A stretch of DNA of 64,000 nt from Bin25 sp965221765 (GTDB lineage Bacteria > Bacteroidota > Bacteroidia > Flavobacteriales > Flavobacteriaceae), in NCBI GenBank assembly GCA_965221765.1, contig OZ244911.1, positions 1,798,001 through 1,862,000 of the forward strand, written 5' to 3'. Positions 1 through 10,100 of this stretch are shown piece after piece. Positions within the stretch are counted from its first letter, which is position 1. Each line of letters starts with the position of its first letter. The notes under the pieces were generated by a model. It was not told the DNA's origin. It did not search any database and was given only the letters and a program-made list of their open reading frames with translations. Position numbers and translations under genes: made by a program.

Positions 1-2697
1 GGATTATTGATCACATCGAGTCAAGGTAGACCAGGAGCTAGTACGGATATTAGAATTCGAGGAACGGGATCCTTGACCCAATCGAGTACCCCCCTATTTG
101 TCATTGATGGTTTTCCTGTTGAAGATTTTGATATCACATCAATCGATCAGTCGGATATTGAGTCTCTACAAGTGCTCAAAGGGCCATCAGCAGTGGCCAT
201 TTATGGAGCAAGAGGTGGTAATGGGGTTATCCTAATCAGTACTAAAAGTGGAGAAGTCGGTAAGCTAAGAATATCCTATAATAATTTTTTTGGATTTCAA
301 GAAATCACGAAACGAATCGATGTACTGACTCCATATGAGTTTGTAGAACTCAAATATGAACAAAACCCCGAGAATGCAGCTCGTTATTATGGACCTTTGG
401 AATTCTATCTAAAATCAGATGGATCTTCAATTGATGGCATTAATTGGCAAAACTTAGCCTTCAAACAGACCAATACCCAAAGCCATACGTTTTCGATTAA
501 TGGCGGTGGGGAACAAACTCGATACAATCTATCTGCCTCAAGATATCATGGTGATGGTTTGCTAGCCAATAGCCAATTTACCCGTACATACCTCAAAATG
601 AAACTCAATCAAAAGTTAACCGATAAAATAAAAACGGGATTAAACATATCATATACCACAGCATTGGTCTCTGGGATCAGCACTTCAAGCAATACTTTAA
701 ATCCTAATACGGGAGATGGGGGTGGTACTTCTCAAAATTTTAATCTTTTAAGAAACATTGTTCAAGCGCGTCCAACTGGTGGTTTATTCATTACCAATGA
801 TGAATTAATTGACCTACCAGTTGATCCAGATCTTGAAGAAGGTGAACAAGGGGCTAATTCGGTCAATCCGTTATTGAATGCGATAACCCAAACAAGAGAA
901 GATGAACGAAGAACATTGATTATCAATGGTTTTGTTGAGTATGAAATGATAGAGGGATTAAAATTAAATTTTCGAGGCGGGTTTAAGAGATTAGATCGAA
1001 AACGTGATGCTTTTGACAATGTTAATAGTGCTTTTGAAAGAAGAAATGGTATTACTAGAGCCGTATTAACCAATAGCGAAAGTAACAACACACTGGTTTC
1101 AGTCACATTAACATATGATAAAGTATTTTCTAAATTCAATATCACCTCAATGGTTGGCTTTGACTCCCAAGACATCGTATCTTCTAATAATTCAGTGGTG
1201 GCTTCAGGTTTTCCTGATGCTAATTTGGGGGTAAACAATCTAGGTCTTTCAACCATACCCTCTATCCCTTCATCATCCAAAAGTCCCACCAATCGGATCA
1301 GTTCAATCTTTGCAAGAGTCATCGTTAATACCAATGAAAAGTATCTATTTACTGGAACACTTCGAAGAGATGGGTCTTCAAAATTTGGAGATGATAATGT
1401 GTATGGCATATTTCCTTCATTTGCTTTTGCATGGCGATTTTCAGAAGAAAAATTTTTAGAAAAAATCAATATCTTAACGGACGGAAAATTTCGCATAGAA
1501 TATGGAGAAGTTGGTAATAACCGTATTCCAGCATTGGTGTCTAGACAATCGTTAGGTTCGACTTCGTATGGTTTTGAAAATGGAATCTCTCCTGGCGTGT
1601 TCCCTACAAATTTATCCAATCCTGAAATTAAATGGGAAACTCAGCGACAAATCAATCTAGGATTAGATCTTGGAATATTTAAAAACAGGCTTACAGTAAA
1701 TTTTGACTTATATCAAAAGGAGTCGATAGATCTTTTATTGCTTTCTCCAATTCCAACATCTACAGGATTTACTAATGTTTTTAGAAATATAGGTGCAGTG
1801 AGAAATGAGGGGATTGAACTAGCTATCCATTCTGAAAATATCACTAACAAGGGAAGGAATTTCAATTGGGAATCCAACTTTAATATCAGTTTCAATCGTT
1901 CCAAAACCCGGGCATTGGTTGAAGACGATATCTTATTGAGCAGTTCGAGATGGCGCGGTGGCAACCGACCGGAATCCACCAATGATTTTATCACTATTGT
2001 GGGACAACCTGTGACTTTGATTTATGGCTATTTAGATGATGGATTATATACAACAGAAGATTTTGATGAAGATGGTAATCCTTTTATAGATCTCTCTTTT
2101 GGAGATGAACAAGTGGGATTTAGAAAATATGCTGATCTAAATAATGATGGAATGGTCGATGAAAATGATAAAGTGATTCTTGGCAATCCTAATCCTGATT
2201 TTTTTGGTGGGCTGACAAACAAATTCAGTTACAAAGGATTTGACTTGAATATTTTTTTACAATGGACCTACGGAAATGAAATTTATAATGCTAGTAAAAT
2301 TTTGTGGACGACCACTCAGGGTAATCGTAATTACCACAAAGAGGTCGTTAATCGTTGGCGTCCTGGTCAATCCGATGAAGAAAATGCACGCGTGGCTTAT
2401 CCTTCGATACAAGACAGCAATTCTCGGCAAGTAACCGATCGCTTCGTTGAAGATGGATCCTACTTACGACTTAAGACTATCTCAATGGGATATAGTTTAC
2501 CTCCCAAGGTATTAAATAAAATCGGGATATCGAAATTTCGTGTTTATGTGTCGGGACATAATTTGTGGACGCTAACCAATTATTCTGGATTTGATCCAGA
2601 AGTAAGCACTCATGGTTCGGGTTTAACGGCGGGGGTGGATTATGGTTCTTACCCTAGAGCAAGAACTTTTGTTACGGGCTTATCTGTCACCTTTTAA
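1..2697 (+). CDS. SusC/RagA-like TonB-dependent outer-membrane receptor, 5' partial (PUL 1)
   Basis: This gene encodes a 22-stranded-barrel importer that takes up oligosaccharides together with its SusD partner, powered by TonB. The reading frame is open from the first base, so the signal peptide, the carboxypeptidase-like domain and the start of the plug lie upstream of the window. Visible plug motifs are RIRGTGSLTQ, PLFVIDGFP and LKGPSAVAIYGARGGNGVI, which are signatures of the SusC plug. The rest is barrel, ending in VTGLSVTF with a terminal aromatic residue as expected for an outer-membrane barrel. The stop codon overlaps the start of the SusD-like gene by one base (TAATG), so the pair is probably translationally coupled. 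Membership of a uronic-acid polysaccharide locus is inferred from the neighbouring GH88 and PL8 genes. Confidence 0.95.
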   Translation, partial: GLLITSSQGRPGASTDIRIRGTGSLTQSSTPLFVIDGFPVEDFDITSIDQSDIESLQVLKGPSAVAIYGARGGNGVILISTKSGEVGKLRISYNNFFGFQEITKRIDVLTPYEFVELKYEQNPENAARYYGPLEFYLKSDGSSIDGINWQNLAFKQTNTQSHTFSINGGGEQTRYNLSASRYHGDGLLANSQFTRTYLKMKLNQKLTDKIKTGLNISYTTALVSGISTSSNTLNPNTGDGGGTSQNFNLLRNIVQARPTGGLFITNDELIDLPVDPDLEEGEQGANSVNPLLNAITQTREDERRTLIINGFVEYEMIEGLKLNFRGGFKRLDRKRDAFDNVNSAFERRNGITRAVLTNSESNNTLVSVTLTYDKVFSKFNITSMVGFDSQDIVSSNNSVVASGFPDANLGVNNLGLSTIPSIPSSSKSPTNRISSIFARVIVNTNEKYLFTGTLRRDGSSKFGDDNVYGIFPSFAFAWRFSEEKFLEKINILTDGKFRIEYGEVGNNRIPALVSRQSLGSTSYGFENGISPGVFPTNLSNPEIKWETQRQINLGLDLGIFKNRLTVNFDLYQKESIDLLLLSPIPTSTGFTNVFRNIGAVRNEGIELAIHSENITNKGRNFNWESNFNISFNRSKTRALVEDDILLSSSRWRGGNRPESTNDFITIVGQPVTLIYGYLDDGLYTTEDFDEDGNPFIDLSFGDEQVGFRKYADLNNDGMVDENDKVILGNPNPDFFGGLTNKFSYKGFDLNIFLQWTYGNEIYNASKILWTTTQGNRNYHKEVVNRWRPGQSDEENARVAYPSIQDSNSRQVTDRFVEDGSYLRLKTISMGYSLPPKVLNKIGISKFRVYVSGHNLWTLTNYSGFDPEVSTHGSGLTAGVDYGSYPRARTFVTGLSVTF

Positions 2698-4451
2698 TGA
2701 ACATTAAACCAAGCATAATAAAGGCAATTGCCAAAAAAGTGGTTCATAAATCCAAAAGTTGGATATTTTGGTATGCATCCCATAATATAAAACTCATAGG
2801 CATCGTTCTTGGAATCTCTTTTTTGATGAGTGGTTGTGAGGATTTTCTAGAAGAAGAAGCTTTTACCACATTTACAAAAGATTCATTTTTTGAAGACGTT
2901 AGTTCTGCAGAACTAGCGATGGTAGGGGTGTATAATACACTTTCTTCAAATGATTTATATGCCTCCAACTATGTCATTGCATTTCATACGGGAACCGATA
3001 TTGATCGGTACTATCGGCAAGGTGTTGGCAACCCGAGTGATTTATTAGCCAATTACGAAATTCAAGAATTTAATAAAGATATCGGTAGAGCATGGGCTAC
3101 ATTATATAGAGGTATTGCTAGAGCCAATATTGCCATCGATGGAATTAAAAAACTTCGAGATCAAGCGACAGATGCGGATAATCAAACGGTTCAACGCTAT
3201 GACAATGTTTTAGGCGATATATACTTTTTAAGAGCTTTTTTTTATTTTCAATTGGTAAAAAATTGGGGCGATGTCCCTTTACGTTTAAGTGCCGATATTT
3301 CTTTGGATAAACTAACTATCGAACGTTCTCCCAAAGAAGAAGTATACCAACAAATAGAATCTGATATGCTTCAGGCCATTGAACTACTACCGCCTCTATC
3401 AGAGGTGAGTAATAAAGGTCGTATTAATAAAAGGGCAGCTCAAGGTATATTGACTAGAATTTATTTACACTGGGCAGGGCATCCAATTCAAGATAAGACC
3501 AAGTATATCAAAGCCGTCGAGCAAGCTTGGGCAGTCGTCAGCAGTGGAGAACATTCGTTAAATCCAGTAGTTGAGAGACCCGCTATCGGAGCTCCTTTTG
3601 ATCATCCACTCCCTGAAGTATTTGCCAATTATTCTTATGGGGTATTTGACTTGAAAGAGAGTATGTGGGAAGTGCATTTTTCATTTGTTGGCAATAATGC
3701 GCAAAATGGTAGTTCTATAGGGACTTGGTTTGGTGTAAAACAACATACCAATTCATCCTACAAAAGAGGAACGCCAAGAAGATACGCATTACCAATATTT
3801 TATGATTCATTCGAAGAAGGAGATTCATTGCGAAGAGATTGGTCTATTTCACAATTCGAAATCAATGCACGAGATCAGTTTATTCCGACCAATAATGAAT
3901 TGCAGTATGCAGTAGGAAAATTCAGACGATATCTCATGCCATCTCCATCGACCACCAATAATGTGGATAAAATGAATTGGCCGGTTATCCGTTATGCAGA
4001 TGTGCTTTTGATGTTGGCAGAAGGGATTGTTGAAGTATTGGATCAGGGTGGCAGTTTACCCAATGGCGTGACCATTGAAACGGCTTTTGAAGCGATAAAT
4101 CAAGTTAGAAGAAGAGCGAGAATAAAAAATCCACTGAGTCCAAATGAAGAAGTTGACTTGATTGGATTGGATTTGGGACCGTTGCGCACTCAAATTCGAA
4201 AAGAACGGGCCTGGGAATTATGTTTTGAAAATGTACGTAAACCTGATTTGATTCGGTGGGGAACACTAGTTTCAACGGTGCGTGAAATAGGAGCTCAAAT
4301 GCAAGAAAGAGGTTATGATCTCCAAAGAGTTTATCGTCCATCATTATTCATCAAACCAATCCATCGTCAATTACCAATTCCTTTTGCCGAAGAAATATCT
4401 CAAAATCCAGCTATTTTAAAAACAGATCCAAGCAATAATGGTTACCGCTAA
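2697..4451 (+). CDS. SusD/RagB-like outer-membrane lipoprotein (PUL 1)
   Basis: This is the surface glycan-binding lid of the SusC importer. The N-terminus has a long charged stretch, then a hydrophobic segment and a lipobox ending MSGC (around residue 47), followed by acidic residues (EDFLEEE) as in surface-exposed lipoproteins of this phylum. The body shows typical SusD features: a VGVYNTL-type helix, LRAFFYFQLVKNWGDVP in the TPR region, RKERAWELCFEN, and a C-terminus close to the usual ILKTDPSNNGYR form. The length of 584 residues is normal for the family. Translation begins on the last base of the susC stop codon. A shorter start nearer the hydrophobic segment is possible because the charged stretch is unusually long. 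Confidence 0.95.
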   Translation: MNIKPSIIKAIAKKVVHKSKSWIFWYASHNIKLIGIVLGISFLMSGCEDFLEEEAFTTFTKDSFFEDVSSAELAMVGVYNTLSSNDLYASNYVIAFHTGTDIDRYYRQGVGNPSDLLANYEIQEFNKDIGRAWATLYRGIARANIAIDGIKKLRDQATDADNQTVQRYDNVLGDIYFLRAFFYFQLVKNWGDVPLRLSADISLDKLTIERSPKEEVYQQIESDMLQAIELLPPLSEVSNKGRINKRAAQGILTRIYLHWAGHPIQDKTKYIKAVEQAWAVVSSGEHSLNPVVERPAIGAPFDHPLPEVFANYSYGVFDLKESMWEVHFSFVGNNAQNGSSIGTWFGVKQHTNSSYKRGTPRRYALPIFYDSFEEGDSLRRDWSISQFEINARDQFIPTNNELQYAVGKFRRYLMPSPSTTNNVDKMNWPVIRYADVLLMLAEGIVEVLDQGGSLPNGVTIETAFEAINQVRRRARIKNPLSPNEEVDLIGLDLGPLRTQIRKERAWELCFENVRKPDLIRWGTLVSTVREIGAQMQERGYDLQRVYRPSLFIKPIHRQLPIPFAEEISQNPAILKTDPSNNGYR

Positions 4452-4470
4452 GCACCTAAAAGTTTAATCC

Positions 4471-5907
4471 ATGCAATATCTTATCAATATGATGGCGGGG
4501 AACTTTTATAATCTAATTCGGAATATTTCAATGGGGGTTTTGTATCTATGTGGTGTCTTGAGTTGTACGGATGAACATATCGAGTATGATCAATTTTCGG
4601 AAGCCCCAGCGGCTTTGGGTTTTAGAATATCAGAAATTGAAATACAAGAAGGTACAAAATCTGCTGTTGTTGAGGTAGGAATCTCTAAAAGAATTTTTCA
4701 AGAAATTTCGTTTCAACTATCAATTCCTAATCATTCAAATGAAATATCCATAACCGATGAAAATGGATCTTCTGTCAGTACCATCGGTCTAGGGCCAAAT
4801 AAGGCAACAGAAAAATTAATTATCACAGCCATTGATGACTCGCAGTATACGGGGAATCGTGAAATTAATCTTGTATTAAGCAATCTTAATGGTGAAGGGG
4901 TTTTTATTGCTCAAGAACTGCTGAGCGCTCAAGGACAGAGATTGTATCCAATTCTTTTGATAGCCATCACTGATGACGAAACGCCTCCCATCAAGATTAA
5001 CATGAAAAATAAGGTTGGGGAAATTCTCGAAGGAGCATCAAATTCTCATGTTGTTGAAGTACTGATGAGTGAATCGGCTCCTAATACAACTTCTTTTGAA
5101 ATAAGTGTATTAGGGACGGCCATAATGGGTGAAGATTATAGTTCATCTGCCGTCAATGGTATAATCAATGTCGATGTTGAAAAAGGAGATAGTCGTCTTG
5201 AAATTGAGATTCAACCGATTGATAATGAATTAATCGATGGTGATAAAACTGTGATTTTAACCATTGTTAGTGTCAAGAATGGATTTGTGATAGGTGAAGA
5301 CAATAGGTATACCTTGACCATTGTTGATGATGATTCTGAAATGCCTAGTACCATCGTTCAATTAGTGGTTGATAAAGATGCCTGGTTTAGAGGAAAGCCT
5401 GGTAGTAATCGAGCGGATGAAAACCAAGGATTAGCCAACACATTGGTGGCTAGCCAAGGAAATAGGGATGATGATAACCGACAATTTTATTTGCAGTTTG
5501 ATTTATCAAATATCGATATTACCAAAGTGAGTTCCGCCATGGTTGAATTGATAGCTGAAAGAGATTGGACCGGTGCAGAAACTGCAAATCAAGGACAGCC
5601 AACCACACAAAGTGTCTTTAGAATCGCTGATGATTGGGAAGAATTAACCATTACCGCTAATAACCAACCCGAAATACTCATTGAAGAAGCTGTGGCTACT
5701 TTTACGGCAGATGCATTAGTGGGAGAAGTTGATTTGGAAAATCCACCGATCCATCAATATGATATAACTTCAGTTGTGAAACAAGAAAGTGATGGCATCT
5801 TATCATTGTTATTTACAACCGTTTTTACTGATGCCAAACGAATCACATATAGTTCTAAAGAATCCGATAATAGACCACCTAGATTGGTATTAGAAATAAA
5901 ACAATGA
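4471..5907 (+). CDS. Surface lipoprotein with Calx-beta-like repeats and a C-terminal CBM96/DNRLRE-type domain
   Basis: This is probably a surface glycan-binding protein of PUL 1. A signal peptide ends in a lipobox-like GVLSC near residue 32. Residues about 45-165 and 170-290 look like two Calx-beta-type beta-sandwich units (TAIDDSQYTGNREINLVL, IQPIDNELIDGDKTVIL, both with acidic calcium-type loops). Residues about 295-478 form a domain of the DNRLRE/CBM96 kind, with RQFYLQFDLSNI, ERDWTGAE, HQYDITSVV and a terminal RPPRLVLEIKQ. The same C-terminal domain recurs in the lipoprotein at 11164-12636. The gene overlaps the GH88 gene by four bases (ATGA). Internal ATGs at 4489 and 4531 are alternative starts. 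No catalytic domain is visible; binding is inferred from context. Confidence 0.85.
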   Translation: MQYLINMMAGNFYNLIRNISMGVLYLCGVLSCTDEHIEYDQFSEAPAALGFRISEIEIQEGTKSAVVEVGISKRIFQEISFQLSIPNHSNEISITDENGSSVSTIGLGPNKATEKLIITAIDDSQYTGNREINLVLSNLNGEGVFIAQELLSAQGQRLYPILLIAITDDETPPIKINMKNKVGEILEGASNSHVVEVLMSESAPNTTSFEISVLGTAIMGEDYSSSAVNGIINVDVEKGDSRLEIEIQPIDNELIDGDKTVILTIVSVKNGFVIGEDNRYTLTIVDDDSEMPSTIVQLVVDKDAWFRGKPGSNRADENQGLANTLVASQGNRDDDNRQFYLQFDLSNIDITKVSSAMVELIAERDWTGAETANQGQPTTQSVFRIADDWEELTITANNQPEILIEEAVATFTADALVGEVDLENPPIHQYDITSVVKQESDGILSLLFTTVFTDAKRITYSSKESDNRPPRLVLEIKQ

Positions 5908-7148
5908 TGAAACAGATTCAATACTTGATGTTATTGATTCCATTAAATAGCTTCGTAATAAACAGTCCACTGTATTCTCAGTCAACGTATAATATAGAAA
6001 AGGTTGAATGTATGAATGAAGAAATGATTTGTTGGGATCAAATCCAGAGGGTGTTTGATTGGGCAAAACAACACGTATCAAAATTATATTTAGAAGTTCA
6101 GAAAACCAATAAATTTCCACGATCAGTAGATAAAGGATTTCGAGATATTAGAGATTGGACTAGTGGGTTTTTACCTGGAATTTTTTGGCTATTGTACGAA
6201 TTTGATGGAGATATAGACATTCGTAAAAAAGCTGAGTTTTTAACGGCATTACTCGAAGATGAAAAAAATAATATCATCGACCATGATATTGGTTTTAGAA
6301 TTTATAGTAGCTATGGAAGAGGATTTAAGTTATTAGATAATTCAGACTATAAACAACTGATTATCGATGCAGCAAATTCTGCCATTAGGCGTTATAATCC
6401 AAAGGTGAAAGCCATCAAATCATGGGAGCCTAGTCTCAAGCGTGATTGGAAGTTTCCTGTGATTATTGACAATATGATGAATTTAGAATTGTTATTTGCA
6501 GCCACAGAAATAACAGGCGACTCCATCTATTATGACATTGCGGTACAACATGCGTATACCACAAAAGAATACCATTATCGATCTGATTTTAGTACTTCTC
6601 ATGTCATCGATTTCGATCCGGAAACAGGATCTTTTCGTAAACGAGATTGGAATAATGGACACGATAATATTGACAAAACAACGTGGAGTAGAGGACAAAG
6701 CTGGGGCCTGTATGGATATACTATGGCTTATCGCTTTAGTAGAAATAAAGAGTTTTTAGAGCAAGCTGAAAATATTGGTCGATTTCTTTTAAATCACCCT
6801 AATATGCCGCAGGATTATATTCCTTATTGGGATTATAGCTATGATGGTAAGTCGGATACTAGAGATGCTTCAGCGGCTGCTATTTTGGCCTCAGGATTAT
6901 TAGAACTTTCTCAATATTCTAAAGATTATGGCGAGTTGTTCTTTCAAACGGCGGTTAAGATTCTACAGAGTTTACAAACGACATCTTATATGGCAGAACC
7001 CAATACCAATAATAACTTTTTATTAAAAAGAGCCACCGGAAACTTTATGAGAAATTCTGAAGTCAATGGGCCTATGATTTATGCTGATTATTATTTTTTG
7101 GAAGCCATGATGCGCTATACAAAATTGACATATCAATTCCATCTATAA
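5904..7148 (+). CDS. GH88 unsaturated glucuronyl hydrolase
   Basis: This enzyme hydrolyses the unsaturated uronic acid that a polysaccharide lyase leaves at the non-reducing end of oligosaccharides. A hydrophobic N-terminus (LMLLIPLNSFVINSPLYS) suggests export to the periplasm. The two GH88 catalytic aspartates are visible as D128 in HDIGF and D189 in IIDNMMNLELL. Their spacing of 61 residues equals the D88/D149 spacing I recall for the Bacillus UGL enzyme. DWTSGFLPGIFW, TWSRGQSWGLYGYTMAYR and the final RDASAAAILASGLLEL are further family hallmarks. The length of 414 residues is normal. The start overlaps the upstream stop (ATGA). The gene sits directly before a PL8 lyase, which would supply its substrate. 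Confidence 0.95.
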   Translation: MMKQIQYLMLLIPLNSFVINSPLYSQSTYNIEKVECMNEEMICWDQIQRVFDWAKQHVSKLYLEVQKTNKFPRSVDKGFRDIRDWTSGFLPGIFWLLYEFDGDIDIRKKAEFLTALLEDEKNNIIDHDIGFRIYSSYGRGFKLLDNSDYKQLIIDAANSAIRRYNPKVKAIKSWEPSLKRDWKFPVIIDNMMNLELLFAATEITGDSIYYDIAVQHAYTTKEYHYRSDFSTSHVIDFDPETGSFRKRDWNNGHDNIDKTTWSRGQSWGLYGYTMAYRFSRNKEFLEQAENIGRFLLNHPNMPQDYIPYWDYSYDGKSDTRDASAAAILASGLLELSQYSKDYGELFFQTAVKILQSLQTTSYMAEPNTNNNFLLKRATGNFMRNSEVNGPMIYADYYFLEAMMRYTKLTYQFHL

Positions 7149-7177
7149 TACGTAACCATTAGATTAAATTAAACATA

Positions 7178-10100
7178 ATGCGGTTCATGTTTGATCATAT
7201 GAAAATTCATCATCGGATTTTCCTCTATTTTATTTTATTGCTGTTATCGATAGACAACAATTTCGCTCAGACCACAGATCCTATCGATGAGATCGCTGAT
7301 AAATACCAAACATGGATTCTTGGTAGTTCTAATCTCAATTATGATAATCGATTTATTGAAACAAGACATAATCGATTGATGGAACATATTTCAGAAGCAG
7401 AAAAATCATTTTCTCAACTATCCGCTACTATTGAAATGGGGCGCATGGCTCGAGTGCGAAATGATGTGTTATTACCTTTGGTATTAAGTTATAATTACAA
7501 AGGCCCCGATGACAAACCAAATGCGGGCTATCAATCTGAAGAAATCAAAGCCAATATTATAGAATTATATAATCGACTGTATGAGAGTGGTTGGAATGCA
7601 GAAAATGATGCATTATTTAAAAACCCAAGTGATGATAACTACCGAAACCATGGCATTTTAGGTCTTGGAAATACACAATACAATGCTGCTAGTGGATATG
7701 CGACGGCCGTTTTTTTAAGCAGAAAATTCTTGCCCGATGATATACTCAAAAGAGAGTTGGCCACATTAAATCGACTGTCAGCTCCAGCAGGACCACAATT
7801 TGAAGTACCCGTATTATTTGAAGTCAATGGATTGAATGCCGATTTAATCATAGGCATCTTGCCTAGTCGGTTATCATATGTCCTAACATTAGCACCAGGC
7901 GAACAGCGAAATAATGAAATGCGTTATTTACAACGCATGATTCATAAGGCTCTTGCCATTGCTGATGGATTTGCAGATACGATTAAATCAGATTTTACGG
8001 TCAACCATCACAAAGGGGTTTATTTATCGGCTTATGGTCCAAGAGCTATCGCTGCAGCATCCGTTCTAGCATATATTTTAGATGGTTCACCATATCGCTT
8101 AAATGACATATCAACTGAAAATTTAATCAAAGCTCTACTAGCGGTGAGAATTTATTCTAATATGTATGACCATCATAAAGGAGCTGGTGGACGAGCAGCC
8201 AGTACGGATGGCCCCATTATTTTAGTGCCCTTTTTTGCCCATTTGGCCCAACTAAATACGCCCTACCAATCCGAACTCAAAGGAGCGTTTGCTCGGTATT
8301 GGAACCCATCACATCCTGAGTTTTTTTCAAAATTTGTCAATCAAGTGGATGCCCGTAAAGAGTATATATCAACGATGGGACAAATTGAAGTATCCGTTGA
8401 TGAACTAGAATTGAATGTGGCAAGAGAACCGGCTCCTAATGGACATTGGTATTTTCACTATGCTGGCATGTCGGCGCATCGAAGAGGAGAATGGGCTGCA
8501 CTATGGAAAGGGCAAGGAAAATACCATTGGGATTATGAAGCCACAACCACTAGTCACTCATCTCCTGAGAATTTATATGGCAGACACTATTCTGCAGGGG
8601 CATTGATGATATTGAATGAAGGAAAGCCGGCTGTCTCTGGAGTTCGTAGTGGCTTTCAAGGGCCAGGATGGGATTGGCGTCGGATTCCAGGAACCACGAC
8701 ACTCAATACGACATATGATGAAATGATTTTCGACAATAATACGCGAGAATATCCCAATAATATATTCAATGGTGGTTTAAATTTGAACGAGGATGGTCTT
8801 TCTTCTATTGATTTTCAAGACCGATTGACATCGGTGAGAGCAAAAAAATCCTTTTTCTACTTCGATGAGTATATCGTGGCATTAGGTACGGGAATCCGTG
8901 CTGGAGAACAACAAGAGTTACACACAACGCTATACCAAACTGTTTTAGAAAAACCCACAGACCCCAATTTTTTAAATGATGTACGACTAGAAGGAATCGG
9001 TCAAGTTGAAAACTTTAGTAAGCAGGCTGTTTTTTTAACGGATGCGACGGGAAATGCCTATTATGTCCCAAATCCAGAAAATTTGATTATGGAGCGAATA
9101 ACACAAACCGCTCCAAATGATTCTGGTAAAAGGCAACTGACGGGCGATTATGTTTCTGCCAGATTATTGCATGGGACTCGACCCCAAGATGCATCTTATG
9201 AATATTATATTCATGTGGATGGAGGAAAAAAGGGGGCTAGAGGCTTAGCTGAAAATATTAAAAATCTATTCACAATCCATGTTCAGAGTAATGATGCCCA
9301 TGTTGTGGAATATAAATCCAAATCTAGCATGGGATATGCTTTGATGACAGAAAATAAATCTACAGGCCAATTGGTCGACCGAACCGATATCCCATCCATG
9401 GTGATGACCACTGAAACAGATCAACCTGGTATCATCCAAATCGCTGTGATGAATCCAGACATTGGCAAAATAGCAGGGCCTTTTAGATATAATGATATCA
9501 ATGACCGACAAACTTGGCATGCTAAACCCACCATTCAACCGGTGACGCTGACATTAATAGGCCAATGGGACTTAGTAAGTGGTGATGGCGTGTCTATCCT
9601 ATCTACTGATGAAAATTCAACTCAAATTAGATTTGATTGTATTGATGGTCAATCTATAGGAGCCACTCTAAAAACAGATGCCATTGCATTAGAAGCTGAA
9701 ACCAATCCTCAAAGCATCAATATTTGTGAAGAAGACTCCGTCGAAATAACCACCCAACTCAGTGGTATTGAGGAGAATGCAACGGTTAATTTTAATCTCA
9801 TAAACCCACCATCGGATATTGAACTCTCTTCTGAGAAAAGCACTGATGAAGCATTTAATCAACAGTATCGACTAATCCTTTCTCAATTAAACAATTTGGA
9901 TTTGGGTAAGCACGATATTGAATTTGCAATTAAAAGTGGCGATCGTTCAATAATTCAAAAGATAAGTATAACCAAAGCCCAAAAAATATCAGCTCCAAAA
10001 CTCATGAGCCCCAATAATGGCAGTGAAGGTATAGAATCACCAATCAATCTGAAATGGGAAGCTTCTAATGGAGCCAATGAGTACATCGTAGAAATAAGCG

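Noticed and set aside
762..1619. 285-codon open frame on the minus strand within the first SusC gene
   Set aside because: It lies fully inside a well-supported receptor gene, has no family motif, and is the mirror of beta-barrel coding sequence.
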